NCBI RefSeq assembly: GCF_010389155.1
Contig: NC_057762.1
Span: 34,160,055 to 34,224,054, forward strand
Source: Erigeron canadensis
Lineage: Eukaryota; Streptophyta; Magnoliopsida; Asterales; Asteraceae
Direction of reading: 5' to 3'
DNA length: 64,000 nucleotides
Made by a program: the position numbers and the translations under genes. Below the pieces are notes generated by a model. It ran no database searches. It worked only from the letters and a program-made list of their open reading frames with translations, and was not told the DNA's origin. Numbering within the stretch: position 1 is the stretch's first letter; each line of letters begins with the position of its first letter. This document shows positions 45,802-56,298 of the stretch, one piece after another.

Positions 45802-45914
45802 AGATTTGAATTCTTGATCACATGTGTACGAATATTGTTATGATTACATGTGATCGACTTACATACATGTGATCATAGCAATATTCGTGCACATGTGATT
45901 AAGAATCCAAATCT
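45802..45914. repeat. Long inverted repeat (hairpin) upstream of the type A pseudogene
   Basis: AGATTTGAATTCTTGATCAC at the left pairs with GTGATTAAGAATCCAAATCT at the right. Next inward, ATGTGTACGAATATTGTTAT pairs with ATAGCAATATTCGTGCACAT, and ACATGTGATC meets GATCACATGT near the centre. About 113 bp folds almost fully. Several CACATGTG-type sites lie in the arms. It is probably a small foldback element and is absent from the matching place in unit 1. Confidence 0.7.
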
Positions 45915-46401
45915 CCGCATAATTGTATAACGAATGATAATCCATGCTCCACACAATTATAAACTTCAAAATTACACATAAGTTATTCAGAAAACAATTA
46001 AAAAACAATTTTCATGTAATGGACAATCATCGGTTGGGCTTGATATGAAAAGTTCTCAAAGGTTCTCGCAAAAAAAAAAAGTTTCTCAAAATAACTTTAC
46101 CCTATATATATATATATATAATATTTAACTCTTTTAAACTTTTAATCTTATAAAATTAATGTGTTTCGCAATAACAACTAATTATGGTACATTTGAATTG
46201 AACCATATAAAAATTAAAACTAATTCAACTTTTACAATTCTGAATCTAAATAATAAATCCAGGATTATTTTAAAATTTATACTTGAAATACAAGTATAAA
46301 TAAGAAACTTTTGAAAACTTAGTGCCTTAAAAAAATGGATTTAGCATGCATGGAGGCAGGTGGGGTTTTTTTTCCCACGCCTAGCTAAGCTGTCCATAAT
46401 C

Positions 46402-46974
46402 TCAACTGTCCATGTTGAACCTTTTCATGAACATAACATTATCGTGGATTCCGTAACCTTGTTGATCAGTATAATTAACAGAAGCATCAGCTTCTTCTTC
46501 TAGATGTATCTGATCATCCGTAAGGTAATCCATCACCCGAAAATTCGTCTTGGCATTCCTTCCTCTATATCGAATGTTAGCAAGGTCATAAGCTCTTGCA
46601 GCCTCTTCCTCTGTCTCAAAAGTCCCCAGCCATTTCCGCACTTTCCCTGGAGCCATGATCTCGGCCGTCCATTTCCCTGAAGGCCGTAAACTAACTCCTC
46701 TATACTTCTTCTTTTCCATTTTCTTTTTTTCTTCAACCTTTTCATCAGTAGTGAACAACTGACATCCCAAACAGTCGGGAAATCGCATTCCACATTCGCT
46801 ACATATTTCTCGTCCTAAACTTTCGTCGCCTATAGTAACATTATTATAAGCGAGTGTTGAAATAAAGACTACAGAATTATTATTTTCATCTATAATAATA
46901 TTTTCGGTTGTTGATGAGAATAATAGTGCTTTATTTTCCATTTTATTTTTCTTAGGATGAGAATTATATTGCAT
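46402..46974 (-). CDS. Divergent AP2/ERF protein, type B (intact)
   Basis: An intact single exon of 190 residues. The N-terminus is [20 protein letters not shown]; the ATG at codon 12 (MENK) is an equally possible start. Then come [12 protein letters not shown], a weak form of the group X N-terminal motif, and C58-x2-C61-x6-C68-x2-C71 ([18 protein letters not shown]). After a Lys/Glu-rich linker the AP2 domain (about 91-146) reads [40 protein letters not shown] and [13 protein letters not shown]. The C-terminus is acidic, then ends [13 protein letters not shown]. As in type A, VSLRPSG replaces VRQRPWG and EIMAP replaces EIRDP, changing residues that normally contact the GCC box. Copies at 40756 (frameshifted) and 63882 (fragment) show that this lineage multiplied locally. 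Confidence 0.85.
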   Translation of the reverse strand: MQYNSHPKKNKMENKALLFSSTTENIIIDENNNSVVFISTLAYNNVTIGDESLGREICSECGMRFPDCLGCQLFTTDEKVEEKKKMEKKKYRGVSLRPSGKWTAEIMAPGKVRKWLGTFETEEEAARAYDLANIRYRGRNAKTNFRVMDYLTDDQIHLEEEADASVNYTDQQGYGIHDNVMFMKRFNMDS

Positions 46975-47007
46975 GTGGTAACACGAGAATGACTACTTTC
47001 CAAGTCT

Positions 47008-47020
47008 ATTATTTATATAG
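47008..47020 (-). promoter_or_regulatory. TATA-like box of the type B ERF
   Basis: Minus strand CCTATATAAATAATAG, only about 40 bases upstream of the first ATG but about 75 upstream of the second (MENK). That spacing slightly favours the second ATG as the true start. Confidence 0.45.
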
Positions 47021-47204
47021 GTTCTAGCTAGGTAAAATAAAACTATATTTATATATATTACTCTCTATATATAGACATATAGTTTCTAATTGCGGCTATG
47101 GAATGTTTCATGGTTAATAACATACGATGAATCTGTTAAAAGAGCGACAATGATATCTGTTCAAAAAAAAGAGACTGACAATGATATGGTTAACAGTAAC
47201 CCAT

Positions 47205-47216
47205 GGACACGTGTCC
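47205..47216. promoter_or_regulatory. G-box palindrome GGACACGTGTCC, unit 2
   Basis: Identical to 41712-41723, about 230 bases upstream of the type B start, inside a block conserved between the two units (GACTGACAATGATA, TTAACAGTAA, then the G-box and CTTTA). Confidence 0.5.
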
Positions 47217-48567
47217 TTTACTATTTTTTATGAATTCACACACATTAATTTATCAAATATTTTGCAATATTAGTCCCTGGTTTTTAAGTAAATTAAACAT
47301 GACGCATAATTAATTACTGGTATTAATTATATATGCGTTTCGTTCATCATGCTTTTAGGATTTAATTGGAGCTCAATGAGAGATGGAGGAAAGGAATATA
47401 CCACGTACAGTTGAATGACAGTCTTAATCAATTTGCTGGGGTATCTCGTCAAGTACTCTTGTCGTTTGAGATGTTATTTTTGATGTGGTCACTAATTAAA
47501 ACGGCACCCAAATGGACTACTTTGCAAATTCGCAGTTAGGTCGGGTTCGACAAATACGATCAATAAAGTTAAACATATAAAACAATTTTTTTTCTTAAAT
47601 ATAAATTGTTATACGTGTATAAAGAAAGTCTTCGTGTTTCGTGTATCAATGTACATTTTTGCTCTATGGATATTCGTGGATATTTTTGCACGGATACGAA
47701 AATTTCTGAGGCATGTGGTGTAATTACGAACTTTCAATTGAAAATTTGCAAATTTACGAAAAAGGCCGATGTCTAAGACACCGGTCTTAGCTTACGTGGC
47801 GTGACTTACAACCAAAACCGGTGTCTTAGAGGCCGTTTTTCATTCTATTTTTACCTCCCTGCCAAAGCCGGTGTCTTAGACACCGGTCTTAAAAACTTTT
47901 CTTTCATGAAGTAAAACTCCGGCCGGCGAGTATTAAGGTTAGAGAAGATACAAAGTTTATAATATATATATATATATAATCGCCGAACTCATCAAACATA
48001 TATATTAAGGAAAATGAAAATGTTTATGGGAATGTTTGTTGTGTGTATGATAGAAAGAGAAGCAGAAAATGAAAATGTTTGTTGTTTCCTTGCTAGAAAA
48101 AAACGAGCCCATGGTTTTCAACTTTTCTTGGGTCTATACGTGTCATGCTAATAAAGAAAACAAAAGGTATGTGGCTCTAGATACATTACAGTTTACACCC
48201 AATAAAATATTCATGTTTTACATTCATAAAATGTTTCAAAAGCCTAATAATATAAAAATTATTAAAATAATCACCAACTGAATTACTATTCATCCATATT
48301 AAAATGATTTAAACAAAATAAAAATTATATCACAATAGTTAGTTATATGAGCAAGTAACAACATTTTGAACTTTCTCTATATTAAGAAAAATCTAAATAA
48401 ACATATTAATACCACCAAATTTACTTATTTTTTTTTGTTTCACTACATCTCCAAAAATATTTTCTTTAATTAATTTTTTATTGACAAAAAAGTAAAAGAC
48501 CATCTAAATATAAAAATACCACTATTAAAAACAAACGTTATTATCTAAACTAACTTATAAAACATTT

Positions 48568-48912
48568 TGTTTTTTATTGTTTATTTTAAAAATGATTTGA
48601 ACTACTCAAAATACTCATGTTCTTTATTCACTAATTTATACATTTCTGCCTAATATACCTATAATAACCTTAAATCTCAACCATTAATTTTTTTCTCTCT
48701 TCTCAAATAAATTACAAAAATTGTATGGGTGTTCTTAAAATTTCATGCTCTATCATTAGAGATGTCATTCGATATACTCTCGACGAATTATAAAAATTAT
48801 ATGGGTGTTTTTAAATCTGGAGGCGGAGCCAGTATGACTGAGGCATTTGGCTATCATACTCTATGACTTGACCTATCACCTCTACCATCTCACCGCCGTA
48901 AACATATTATAT
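48568..48912 (+). mobile_element. Helitron-like repeat (inverted relative to 18137 and 51823)
   Basis: Contains TAACCTTAAATCTCAACCAT, TCATTAGAGATGTCATTCGA, TCATACTCTATGACTTGACC and a CTCACCGCCGTAAAC end, the reverse of the blocks at 51823-52215. It lies within the long-TIR element, so it was either captured or inserted later. Confidence 0.5.
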
Positions 48913-49029
48913 AAACTAATGGGTTTCTCTTTATTTATAGATTCATTGAACATATAATGTGAAAAAAGAAAACACATACACCTACTCTGTCTTCTTCACA
49001 CATTTATCGATCGAAGAACTTTATATATA

Positions 49030-49053
49030 CACATTATGTATAACTATATATAT

Positions 49054-49086
<33 letters not shown>
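49030..49086. repeat. (TA)n microsatellite
   Basis: Two TA runs separated by AAT inside the middle of the long-TIR element. Confidence 0.8.
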
Positions 49087-49729
49087 TTGAGATTTTCAAA
49101 CACCTTGTATACACATCACACACATACACAACACCTAGTCGTTTCTCTTATTCACTCACATGCTTGCACTATCATGTAAATGAATAGTTATTTTACTTAT
49201 AATATTTCCAATTCGATGTGTAATGTAAGTCATCTTCTTCGACAAGATCACCTGCAACGTTTACACACACAAAAACCGGAGTTTACATTGTGAAAAAAAA
49301 AGTTTTCAAGACTGGTGTCTAAGACACCGGCTTTACCAGGGAGGTAGAAAAAGAATGAAAAGCGTCATCTAAGACACCGGTTTTGGGTGTAAGTCATGCC
49401 ACGTATGCTAAGGCCGGTGTCTTAGACACCGGCTTTGTCCGAAAATCTCAAGACCAGTGTCTAAGACACCGGTTTTCATAGATTTGCAAATTTTCAATTG
49501 AAAGTTCGTAACTACACCATATGCCTCAAAATTTTTCGTATCCGTACAAAAAATTCCACATTCATGCATCGTATTACATTAATAGTGCGTTGTTTTATAT
49601 ACACCCTCTAGCTCAGTCTCATATTAAATGTCAAAAAGCTTGCAATTCTTTCGGTTTGTTCTGAATTCGATGAAGGAAAAGAAGGAAGGGGTCGACAGTT
49701 AGCTACACAACAATCAATCCACCTAATGG

Positions 49730-49950
49730 TTTGACTTTGTCACAAAGAAAAAAAGTCCAACTTTGACCATCAATACTTGTTATATAATACGAGTAATTGA
49801 TGAAAATTATATATGTGAAAAACGTATTTAAAACTTAATCTGTCCATAAATATTATATGAAGTGTAATATAATAAAAACAAAAACTTTTCCAATCAAAGT
49901 TGAAAATCGAATATATTTAATTAACAATTTAAAACTGGACATTTAATAGA
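49730..49950. mobile_element. Degenerate Stowaway-like MITE
   Basis: AAAGTCCAACTTTGACCATC at the left and AAAGTTGAAAATCGAATAT at the right, with TTATATAATACGAGTAATTG and TTAATCTGTCCATAAATATT between, parallel the 33764-34016 element. The CTCCGTCCC-type ends are lost. Confidence 0.4.
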
Positions 49951-50004
49951 AAACAAAGATTAATAATTAGGCTCATGGAAAGTAATAACTATAAACTTTA
50001 TATA

Positions 50005-51371
50005 TATATATATATATTAAAATAATAAGAATCCTAACTTTCTAAAGCAGTCACTTCAACTCAAAGCTATATTTAAATGTTGCCACATAGGATTTAGCAT
50101 ATGTGTCATCTCCACCTTTTTTTATATATATTTATTTAAATAGATTTGAATTATTTAGGTAAAGATTATAACAAATATTATAGTTATAATTTATTTCTTT
50201 GAGAGAATAATTCCAGCTGATCTTTTTAAAGATTATATTCAATAAATCAATCTTTAACATATCTAAATTTTGATAAGCTATTCAAACATATTTATTTTGT
50301 TAGTTATTTGCATAACATGACTTTTATTCACTTCGTAAAACTTTGGTAAGGTACAAGATGAATGACTTCTCATAATAATTAAATTACATATAACATTGAG
50401 GAATCTTAGATGAATACGGATATGGACCGATGATATACATGTCAAATATTTTATTTTTGTTTCCGACATATTTAGTTGTGCATTGGTTTGAATCATTATT
50501 TGGGTCAGTTACTTCTACTATGTTTTTACTTTCGGTTATTTTGTTTTAATCATCGACAATGAAATAAATAATCTATAAGAATATTTATTTTTGTTTCAAC
50601 ATATTTAGTTGTACGTTAGTTTTCTATCATTATTCAGATCGGTTACTTCTTCTATATTTATGTTTTGCGTTACTTTGTTTTGATATCATTATTGAAATAA
50701 TTAACGGTCTATAAGAATATGCTTTCAATCAAGGCTTGATTTTTGAAATTGTTACTTAATTGTCTTGATTCAACATACATTATTGTTTCTATAATTTCAA
50801 ATAATTATGTAAATCTCTTCTTCATTATTGCTATTATACATATTAGTTTAGTAGAATGATGACTATCCACATCTCACGTCTTCATATTTCGCTTTTGCTG
50901 AAATCAAGTATTGTTGTTATTTTGCTGTATTAATTTAATTGCATAACTGAAAGAAGCATGATGATATTTTTTATTGTTTATACTCTTCGTGTGGTATAAT
51001 AGTTAGTAGTGTTTTATGAATTAATTGATCCATATTATTGTTAAACATATAAATTATTACATGGTCAATTGTATGTTGCTCTAGCTATGCAAAATTTTAG
51101 TTTGATAGTATAGTAGTTGTAATATATATTTTTTTTATTTGTATTGGTGTATCTACAAAGTTCATGCATACAATAGAGCAACTAAAAAATTCGTGCACAC
51201 TATAACTTTTCGATCTTAGTTATTATCAGCATTTCCACGCACTTATCCCTAAAAATAAAGAACATATTAATATTATGCTAACTAAACTAAATTTTATTAA
51301 TTATCAATGTCATGTTAAAATATTTGATAAATCAATTAAACAACCGCACATTGTGCGAGTAAAAAACCTAA
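50005..51371 (+). mobile_element. Helitron-like element, about 1.4 kb
   Basis: The 3' end is AACCGCACATTGTGCGAGTA then AAAAACCTAA followed by T: a clean hairpin (CGCACATTGTGCG) and a CTAA (CTRR) end at 51368-51371. The left limit is less certain; the text after a (TA)n at about 50005 (AAAATAATAAGAATCCTAAC) is a candidate 5' end. No coding region. Confidence 0.45.
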
Positions 51372-51484
51372 TATATATATATATATATGTACTTATAAAT
51401 TTAATGTATCGATTTGATTTAACCAACATAAAAATCTTCGGACATCCGACATAACACTTTTGAAACAAATATAGTTTTACCTAA

Positions 51485-51760
51485 AGTTATGGGCCTAGAA
51501 CGGAAATTAACATATAACACTTGCAGTTGTAGCCCGAGTATGGGCTTACAGTGTACACTACTTTCATTCTTAATTTGTTGGCGAGCTGTATACGTTTTTT
51601 ATATATTTATGATAACTTCTAGCGGTGAAAGTGGCGACAGTGGTGGTGATGTAATGGCAGCGGCAGTGGTGACGGTGACAGGTAGTGGTGGCAAGTGGCG
51701 AAGATTGGTAGTGGTGGCGACGGTGACGAGTAGTGTAAGTTATTGATTTAATTTGGTTTT
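51485..51760. other. GTGGCGACGGTGACG-rich patch
   Basis: A GC-rich stretch of repeated GTGGCGAC/GGTGACG units open in one frame (85 codons at 51489). The same GGTGACGGTGG text occurs in the heads of the Helitron-like copies at 12531 and 13688, so I read it as repeat sequence rather than a gene. Confidence 0.4.
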
Positions 51761-51822
51761 TATTTTGATTGAAATATTGAAACTTAAAATGTTTGACAAG
51801 GATATTTGCTTTATAATATAAC

Positions 51823-52215
51823 GAGAGATAGTGCTCGCGCGTTGCTGCAGTGAGATGGTGGGGGTGATAGGTCAAGTCATAGAGTATGATAGCCAAATGC
51901 CTTAGCCGTACAGATTCCGTCCTCAAATTTAAAAATTCGTCGAAAGTATATCGAATGACACCTCTAATGAAATAGCATGAAAATTTAAAAGCACCCTTAC
52001 AATTTTTATATTTTGAATTAATTAGAGTAATAAAATGATTTATGGATGAGAAAGAAAAAAATGAGTGGTTGAGATTTAAGGTTATTATAGGTATATTAGG
52101 TAGAGATGTTTAAATTAGTAAATAAAAAATAGAAGTATTTTGGGTAGTTCAAATCATTTAGTCTTTAAAAAAAAGGGGGGCAAAATGCCTTATAAAAGTA
52201 TTAGAAATATAATAT
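51823..52215 (-). mobile_element. Helitron-like dispersed repeat
   Basis: GTGCTCGCGCGTTGCTGCAG at the left, then GTCATAGAGTATGATAGCC, TCGAAAGTATATCGAATGAC and AATAAAATGATTTATGGATG, ending near ATATAATATAGATAAAG. The blocks align with 18137-18550 and, inverted, with 48568-48912. Confidence 0.5.
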
Positions 52216-52378
52216 AGATAAAGTTTTTTTTTTGTTGTTGAAAATAATAAGTTTTTTTTAGCTTCTCTAAGATTGATAATAAGCACCGTCCTTATTGCAC
52301 TGGGTATATATGCGGCACAATTTAGGGTAGCAAAATATATGTTTTGGTATGATGACACGTTATGTCTCTAGGATGATC

Positions 52379-52674
52379 TAGGGATGCGCACGGGTCAAAA
52401 CCCGGTCTGACCCGGCAAAATTCGGACCGACCCGCGAGAACATGAAAATGTGACCCGACCCATGAAGCTTTGGATCGGGTCGGGTTCGGGCGGATCGCGG
52501 GTTTCCTTCCCAATTTTTCTGTTTTTTGCCTTCACCCCGTCCGGCCCGGCCCGACCTGCCTAACCGGTGACCCGCGAATGCACTAAAAACGTTACCTGTG
52601 ACCCGGCCCGTTAGGGCTTTGGGCGGGTCAGTTCCGGGTCGGGCACGGGTCAGCGGGTCTTTTGCTCATCCCTA
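52379..52674. mobile_element. hAT-type MITE, ACCCG-repeat family, copy 2
   Basis: A 296-bp element with TAGGGATG (52379-52386) and CATCCCTA (52667-52674) termini and a perfect 8-bp TSD, GGATGATC, at 52371-52378 and 52675-52682. The interior is made of GACCCG/CGGGTC and GGCCCG units around a T-rich centre (GGGTTTCCTTCC...TTTTTTGCC), as in the copy at 15241-15565, with which it aligns end to end. No ORF that is not a product of the repeats. Confidence 0.9.
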
Positions 52675-52867
52675 GGATGATCACTTGATCTGGACCAATC
52701 GAAGTAATTTTGATTTGACATTTGTTAAAATATGAGGTTAAAACTATGTCTAGAGTTATACGGAGTAGTTACATTTGGTAAATTTGTGATGGAACTGGCC
52801 GGTTCAATACCAATACCGTATTAAACTTGTACTATATGATATCATATTTTGTTTTCAAGTTTTTGTT

Positions 52868-53128
52868 TTTAAGGAGGGGATAAAGGTTTCAAGCGATTGC
52901 AATATATAAAAAGTAACTGCTCAGTGCCGCCTTTCGCGGGTTTTGAGCCCCAATACCTCGACGGTGTATGGGGGAGGTTAAGATGTAGGCAGACCTTACC
53001 TCTACCTAAGTAGAGAGGCTGCTTCCAGTTTCTACCTAAATGATAGAAAAGACCCTCCAACCTTTACATGGGATGAGGATCAAACCCATGACCTCTGTCT
53101 CCAAAGGCAAGTATGTTTACCACTGATC
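52868..53128 (-). mobile_element. tRNA-derived SINE
   Basis: Read on the minus strand, the head begins TGGATCAGTGGTAAACATAC (A-box-like GATCAGTGGTAAAC), with the B box GGGTTTGATCCTCATCC about 35 bases on. The body includes GTAGAGGTAAGGTCTGCCTA and CCCCATACACCGTCGAGGTA, a text widespread in dicot SINEs, and the element ends near CCTTTATCCCCTCC. About 260 bp. TSD not confirmed. Confidence 0.7.
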
Positions 53129-53129
53129 C

Positions 53130-54230
53130 AATATATACCATACTAATTAAATAAAAAATGTTAAATCTTATACGATATAAATACTGTTTACTACCTTACG
53201 CTCCACCATCTATTCCAAGTTTAGAAACCAAGGTGATAATACTCCGATCAAAGAGCTGATGATCAGGATGAGCAGAATAGTAGGGAATACTCTACTTGAC
53301 GTGGTGCTTTTGAGTTCATTTTTTTAGGAAAAGAAAAGAAGTGATATGATAGAAGAGATAAGATTTGATCATTTCAAATCATCCCAATAATGAGAGGAAA
53401 TTTTTTTAAATGAAAACAACTAAAACTTCTTTTCAAACCATTTCCATTCTAACTTAAAAAAAAAAAAACTTAAGAACTCAGCTTGTTTTAAAATCACTTG
53501 AATTCTTTTCTTTTCTTCTATTACAAAAACTCAAGAACACAGTGTAAACACTTGTAAGAAAAGAGTTAAAACCAGAAAAATGGACGGGGGAGGTAGAACG
53601 CAAGAGTCTGAAAGTATGGGGTGTGAATATAAACATTTTACTGTTTTAAATTTCGGTCCACACGTTAATGCCTTTTAATTTCTAAATGTTCATGCATATT
53701 ATCGCAAACAAATTTTGTTTTAGAACAAATCATTCTAAGTTTCTGACAACTTGACAGCTAGCTTAAATTTCCATAAGCCGTGTTGTAGAAAAAATTCGTA
53801 AATGTAAATGAATTAGACTAAACTTAAATGGAATTGAGTACAGCTACTTTAAAAGGAAAAGAAAAACGTGTACTGGGAAAAAAACGTGTCCTAGATTAAC
53901 TTCATTTTAAAATTTAATTTGTAATTTATGTCTTTATGAGATGAAAAATTACATCATTCTTTTTAGATTTATTATCAGTAGGTATGGAGTCTTAATGTAA
54001 TTAAAATGGATAAAAACTGATCAGTTAATTAAATTTTGTTTTAACTTCAATTCTTTCGGTACATTTTGTTTTAACATCAATTAATTAAATTTAGACTTAA
54101 TTACTAAAATGGTACATAATATTTGCGCGATATTACTGGTTTTCTACCTTTCCTTTCGAAATTACGCTGATCATGACCATACTGGAGGCCAACGCCGTCA
54201 AGTAACCGTTAAAACCTTCATTTAATGCAA
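53130..54230. other. AT-rich intergenic, no gene recognised
   Basis: Only short chance frames. Nothing supported. Confidence 0.3.
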
Positions 54231-54231
54231 T

Positions 54232-55350
54232 GGGTATGTTTGGCAAAGAGCTTTTAGGAGTTACAAGCTTCAAGCTTTTAACAAAAAACTCTATACCCTA
54301 AAAAAAGCATTGTTTGGTTAACAAAGCTACGAGCTTTTCATCATGAGATACAACTCCTAACTCAAACGCTTCTAGTACTAGTGTTTAGTGAAGTTAGAAG
54401 CTTTTCACTAATAGAATTACTTATATAACCTTTATGTTATTAGCAAATTTGTACTTATTGATATTTGACTTTGCATCCGCTGCTTTCAATTGCAAAGAAA
54501 GACACTTTCATTTCATTGGTAAAAAATTTTGCTTTGTCATATGGTTAAATGCAAACAAAACACGTACTTTCATAGTTTCAATATATCTTCATCTTCACTT
54601 TCAATAAGATTAAAAACATAATAAAACTATTTATTTTAAATTTTATAAAAATATGCACATTTTATCGAGAAGACATCTTGTTTACTACAATGGAACAATA
54701 TCCAAATTACATACCACGAAATGAACTACATGATGTTAGTTACCGTGACATAAGCATCGACGGTGTATCTGGGGAAGAACAAATGACATGAAACAAGTTC
54801 GTACAACATTACTACTCTTATGGAATGCACGTCATTAGTGATTAGTATTATTATATTATGTTTTTTAGTGTTTGTAAACGATTATGTTTTACTTTGTTAA
54901 AATGACCATGCGATATTTAATTATGAAAGAAATTATGTGTATGGCTATTTTTGTCATTTTACATATATTGTTAACAGCTACAACTAGTCTGTCAAGCATT
55001 TAAATTTATCTAACAATTACAACCTCCAGCTTTTGTGTCTGTTTGGCAAGGGGCTTTTAAGGGCTTTTAGGAGCTTAAAAGCCCCGAGCTTTTAAATATA
55101 AGATCATTAGCCCTGTTTGAAAACGCATTCGAATTTAAAAGCCCCAGCCCCAAAAAGCTCCTAAAAGCCCCGAAAGGTCTTTAAAATAAAAGCTCGTAGG
55201 AAGAGAGTTGAAAAAAAAGCCCCAGTCTCTAGCCCCAACCTCAAGCTCCAGTCCCAAGCCCTTAACTACAGCCCCAGCTCCAAGCTTTTGTGCCAAACAT
55301 ACCCTTCAGTTACAGCTACCAGTCACCAGCTAGTTTTGCCAAACACACCC
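54232..55350. mobile_element. hAT-like TIR element(s), nested
   Basis: GGGTATGTTTGGCA at 54232 is the perfect inverted match of TGCCAAACATACCC ending at 55304. A second pair, TGTCTGTTTGGCAAGGGGC at about 55036 and TTTTGCCAAACACACCC ending at 55350, overlaps it. The region after 55036 is full of AAAAGCCCC/GGGGCTTTT and CCCCAGC units. I read this as one element inserted near the end of a related one. The interior has a 33-codon open piece (MEQYPNYIPRNELHDVSYRD at about 54691) of unknown origin. Confidence 0.5.
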
Positions 55351-56298
55351 TTCAGTGCCTCACGGACTTCATTCAAATTAAATATATTTATGATTTGGTA
55401 ACATATTTATATCATAGTTTTAATCGTTAACATCTTTTAATTATATGTATTTTACGTAACTATTCACATAGTTTTCAAACTCATAAGAAACACGAGTCGA
55501 TTCGTACAAACCGAGCCAAAACAAAATGAAAACATGGCGACTTGGTGGATTACTCGACTTTGCTCCAAGCTCGTTGCATGACTCGTATTTTTTGTGCGAG
55601 TCGGTCCGAGTCATGTTTCGAGTCATAAGTTACAAAATAACTTTTTTTATTTCTTAAACTTTTTAACTTTTTTAAGCATAACTCTTTTGTATTCTTTTAG
55701 AATTGATCTTTTCAATAACTTTTTAAGCTTGATATATCAATACAATACTATACTTTTACAAATGAATATAAATTATATAATTATGTATTATCAAATATCA
55801 TAGACTTTTATGATTCAAGTTAAGAATCAAAAAATCAAGTTTTAAGCCAAGTAAAAAATTACAATTAGTGTTTGCATATACTTTTGCGAATTTGTGCAAG
55901 TACTTTGAGTGATGATTAGAATTTGAAGCTATAAATTAAAGTGTTGTTAATTACTCAAGTATCAAGTATATATAAGGCCATATAAGGGGTTCTTTTATAA
56001 CTACTGATTTCATCTTGAATTGATATATAAGCATTATTGCTTAGTGAGAAAATATCGATACCACCCGTAACACTTTAATACTCTAATGGTTCGTTAATGA
56101 TACAAAATTACCATTAAAAAGAATATATAAGTATTAAGTTTGTCCAGACACAATATTATGGATAATGATCTTCTAAAGTTGATCTCAACTTTAGAGGATT
56201 ATTTCAGCTTTACCTATAAAGTTGATATTACTTTAGAGGATTCTTATCTCAAAATCATAGGCATGAAAGTGGACTAAATGATATAAAAGAAATGGAAC
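55351..56298. other. Intergenic with GAGTC-rich patch
   Basis: A patch at 55485-55625 repeats ACGAGTC/GACTCG/GAGTCG units and may be a decayed MITE. TCTAAAGTTGATCTCAACTT at 56172 is related to the foldback MITE at 38222. No gene recognised. Confidence 0.3.

Larger units (their letters stand above)
42745..47590. repeat. Tandem segmental duplication, unit 2 (ERF A' + ERF B')
   Basis: The second copy of the unit described at 35213-42735, starting AAATCTGGAAGGATCTATCT directly after the end of unit 1. It carries the split ORF copy, a 1.67-kb TIR insertion, the type A pseudogene (45299-45700), the intact type B gene (46402-46974) and the conserved upstream flank. A' and B' are only about 0.7 kb apart here, against about 4.2 kb in unit 1. 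Confidence 0.75.
47650..49572. mobile_element. Long-TIR element with repeated CCGGTGTCTAAGACACCGG
   Basis: Two arms of about 250 bp, 47650-47905 and 49300-49572, are inverted copies. CGGATACGAAAATTTCTGAG, GGTGTAATTACGAACTTTCA and ATTGAAAATTTGCAAAT at the left match the reverse of ATTTGCAAATTTTCAAT, TGAAAGTTCGTAACTACACC and TTTTTCGTATCCG at the right. The arms carry seven copies or near copies of the palindrome CCGGTGTCTWAGACACCGG (three left, four right). The 1.4-kb middle contains a Helitron-like copy (48568-48912) and an unremarkable 70-codon frame (48069-48281). No transposase is seen. TSD and exact ends are unresolved. Confidence 0.65.

Noticed and set aside
46533..46793. 86-codon minus-strand ORF starting [10 protein letters not shown]
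   Set aside because: It is an alternative frame within the intact type B ERF. It corresponds to the frame exposed by the frameshift in the pseudogene at 40756 but has no domain of its own.
48069..48281. 70-codon ORF (MKMFVVSLLEKNE...) as the gene of the long-TIR element
   Set aside because: AT-rich, with no recognisable domain and not positioned like a transposase. Too short to claim.
51570..51926. 118-codon minus-strand ORF rich in His, Thr and Tyr
   Set aside because: Generated by the GTGGCGAC/GGTGACG repeat patch and the adjacent Helitron-like copy. No domain is visible.
52868..53128. A functional tRNA gene on the minus strand
   Set aside because: A- and B-box-like sequences are present, but no cloverleaf with acceptor and anticodon stems can be drawn, and the unit continues into a SINE body.
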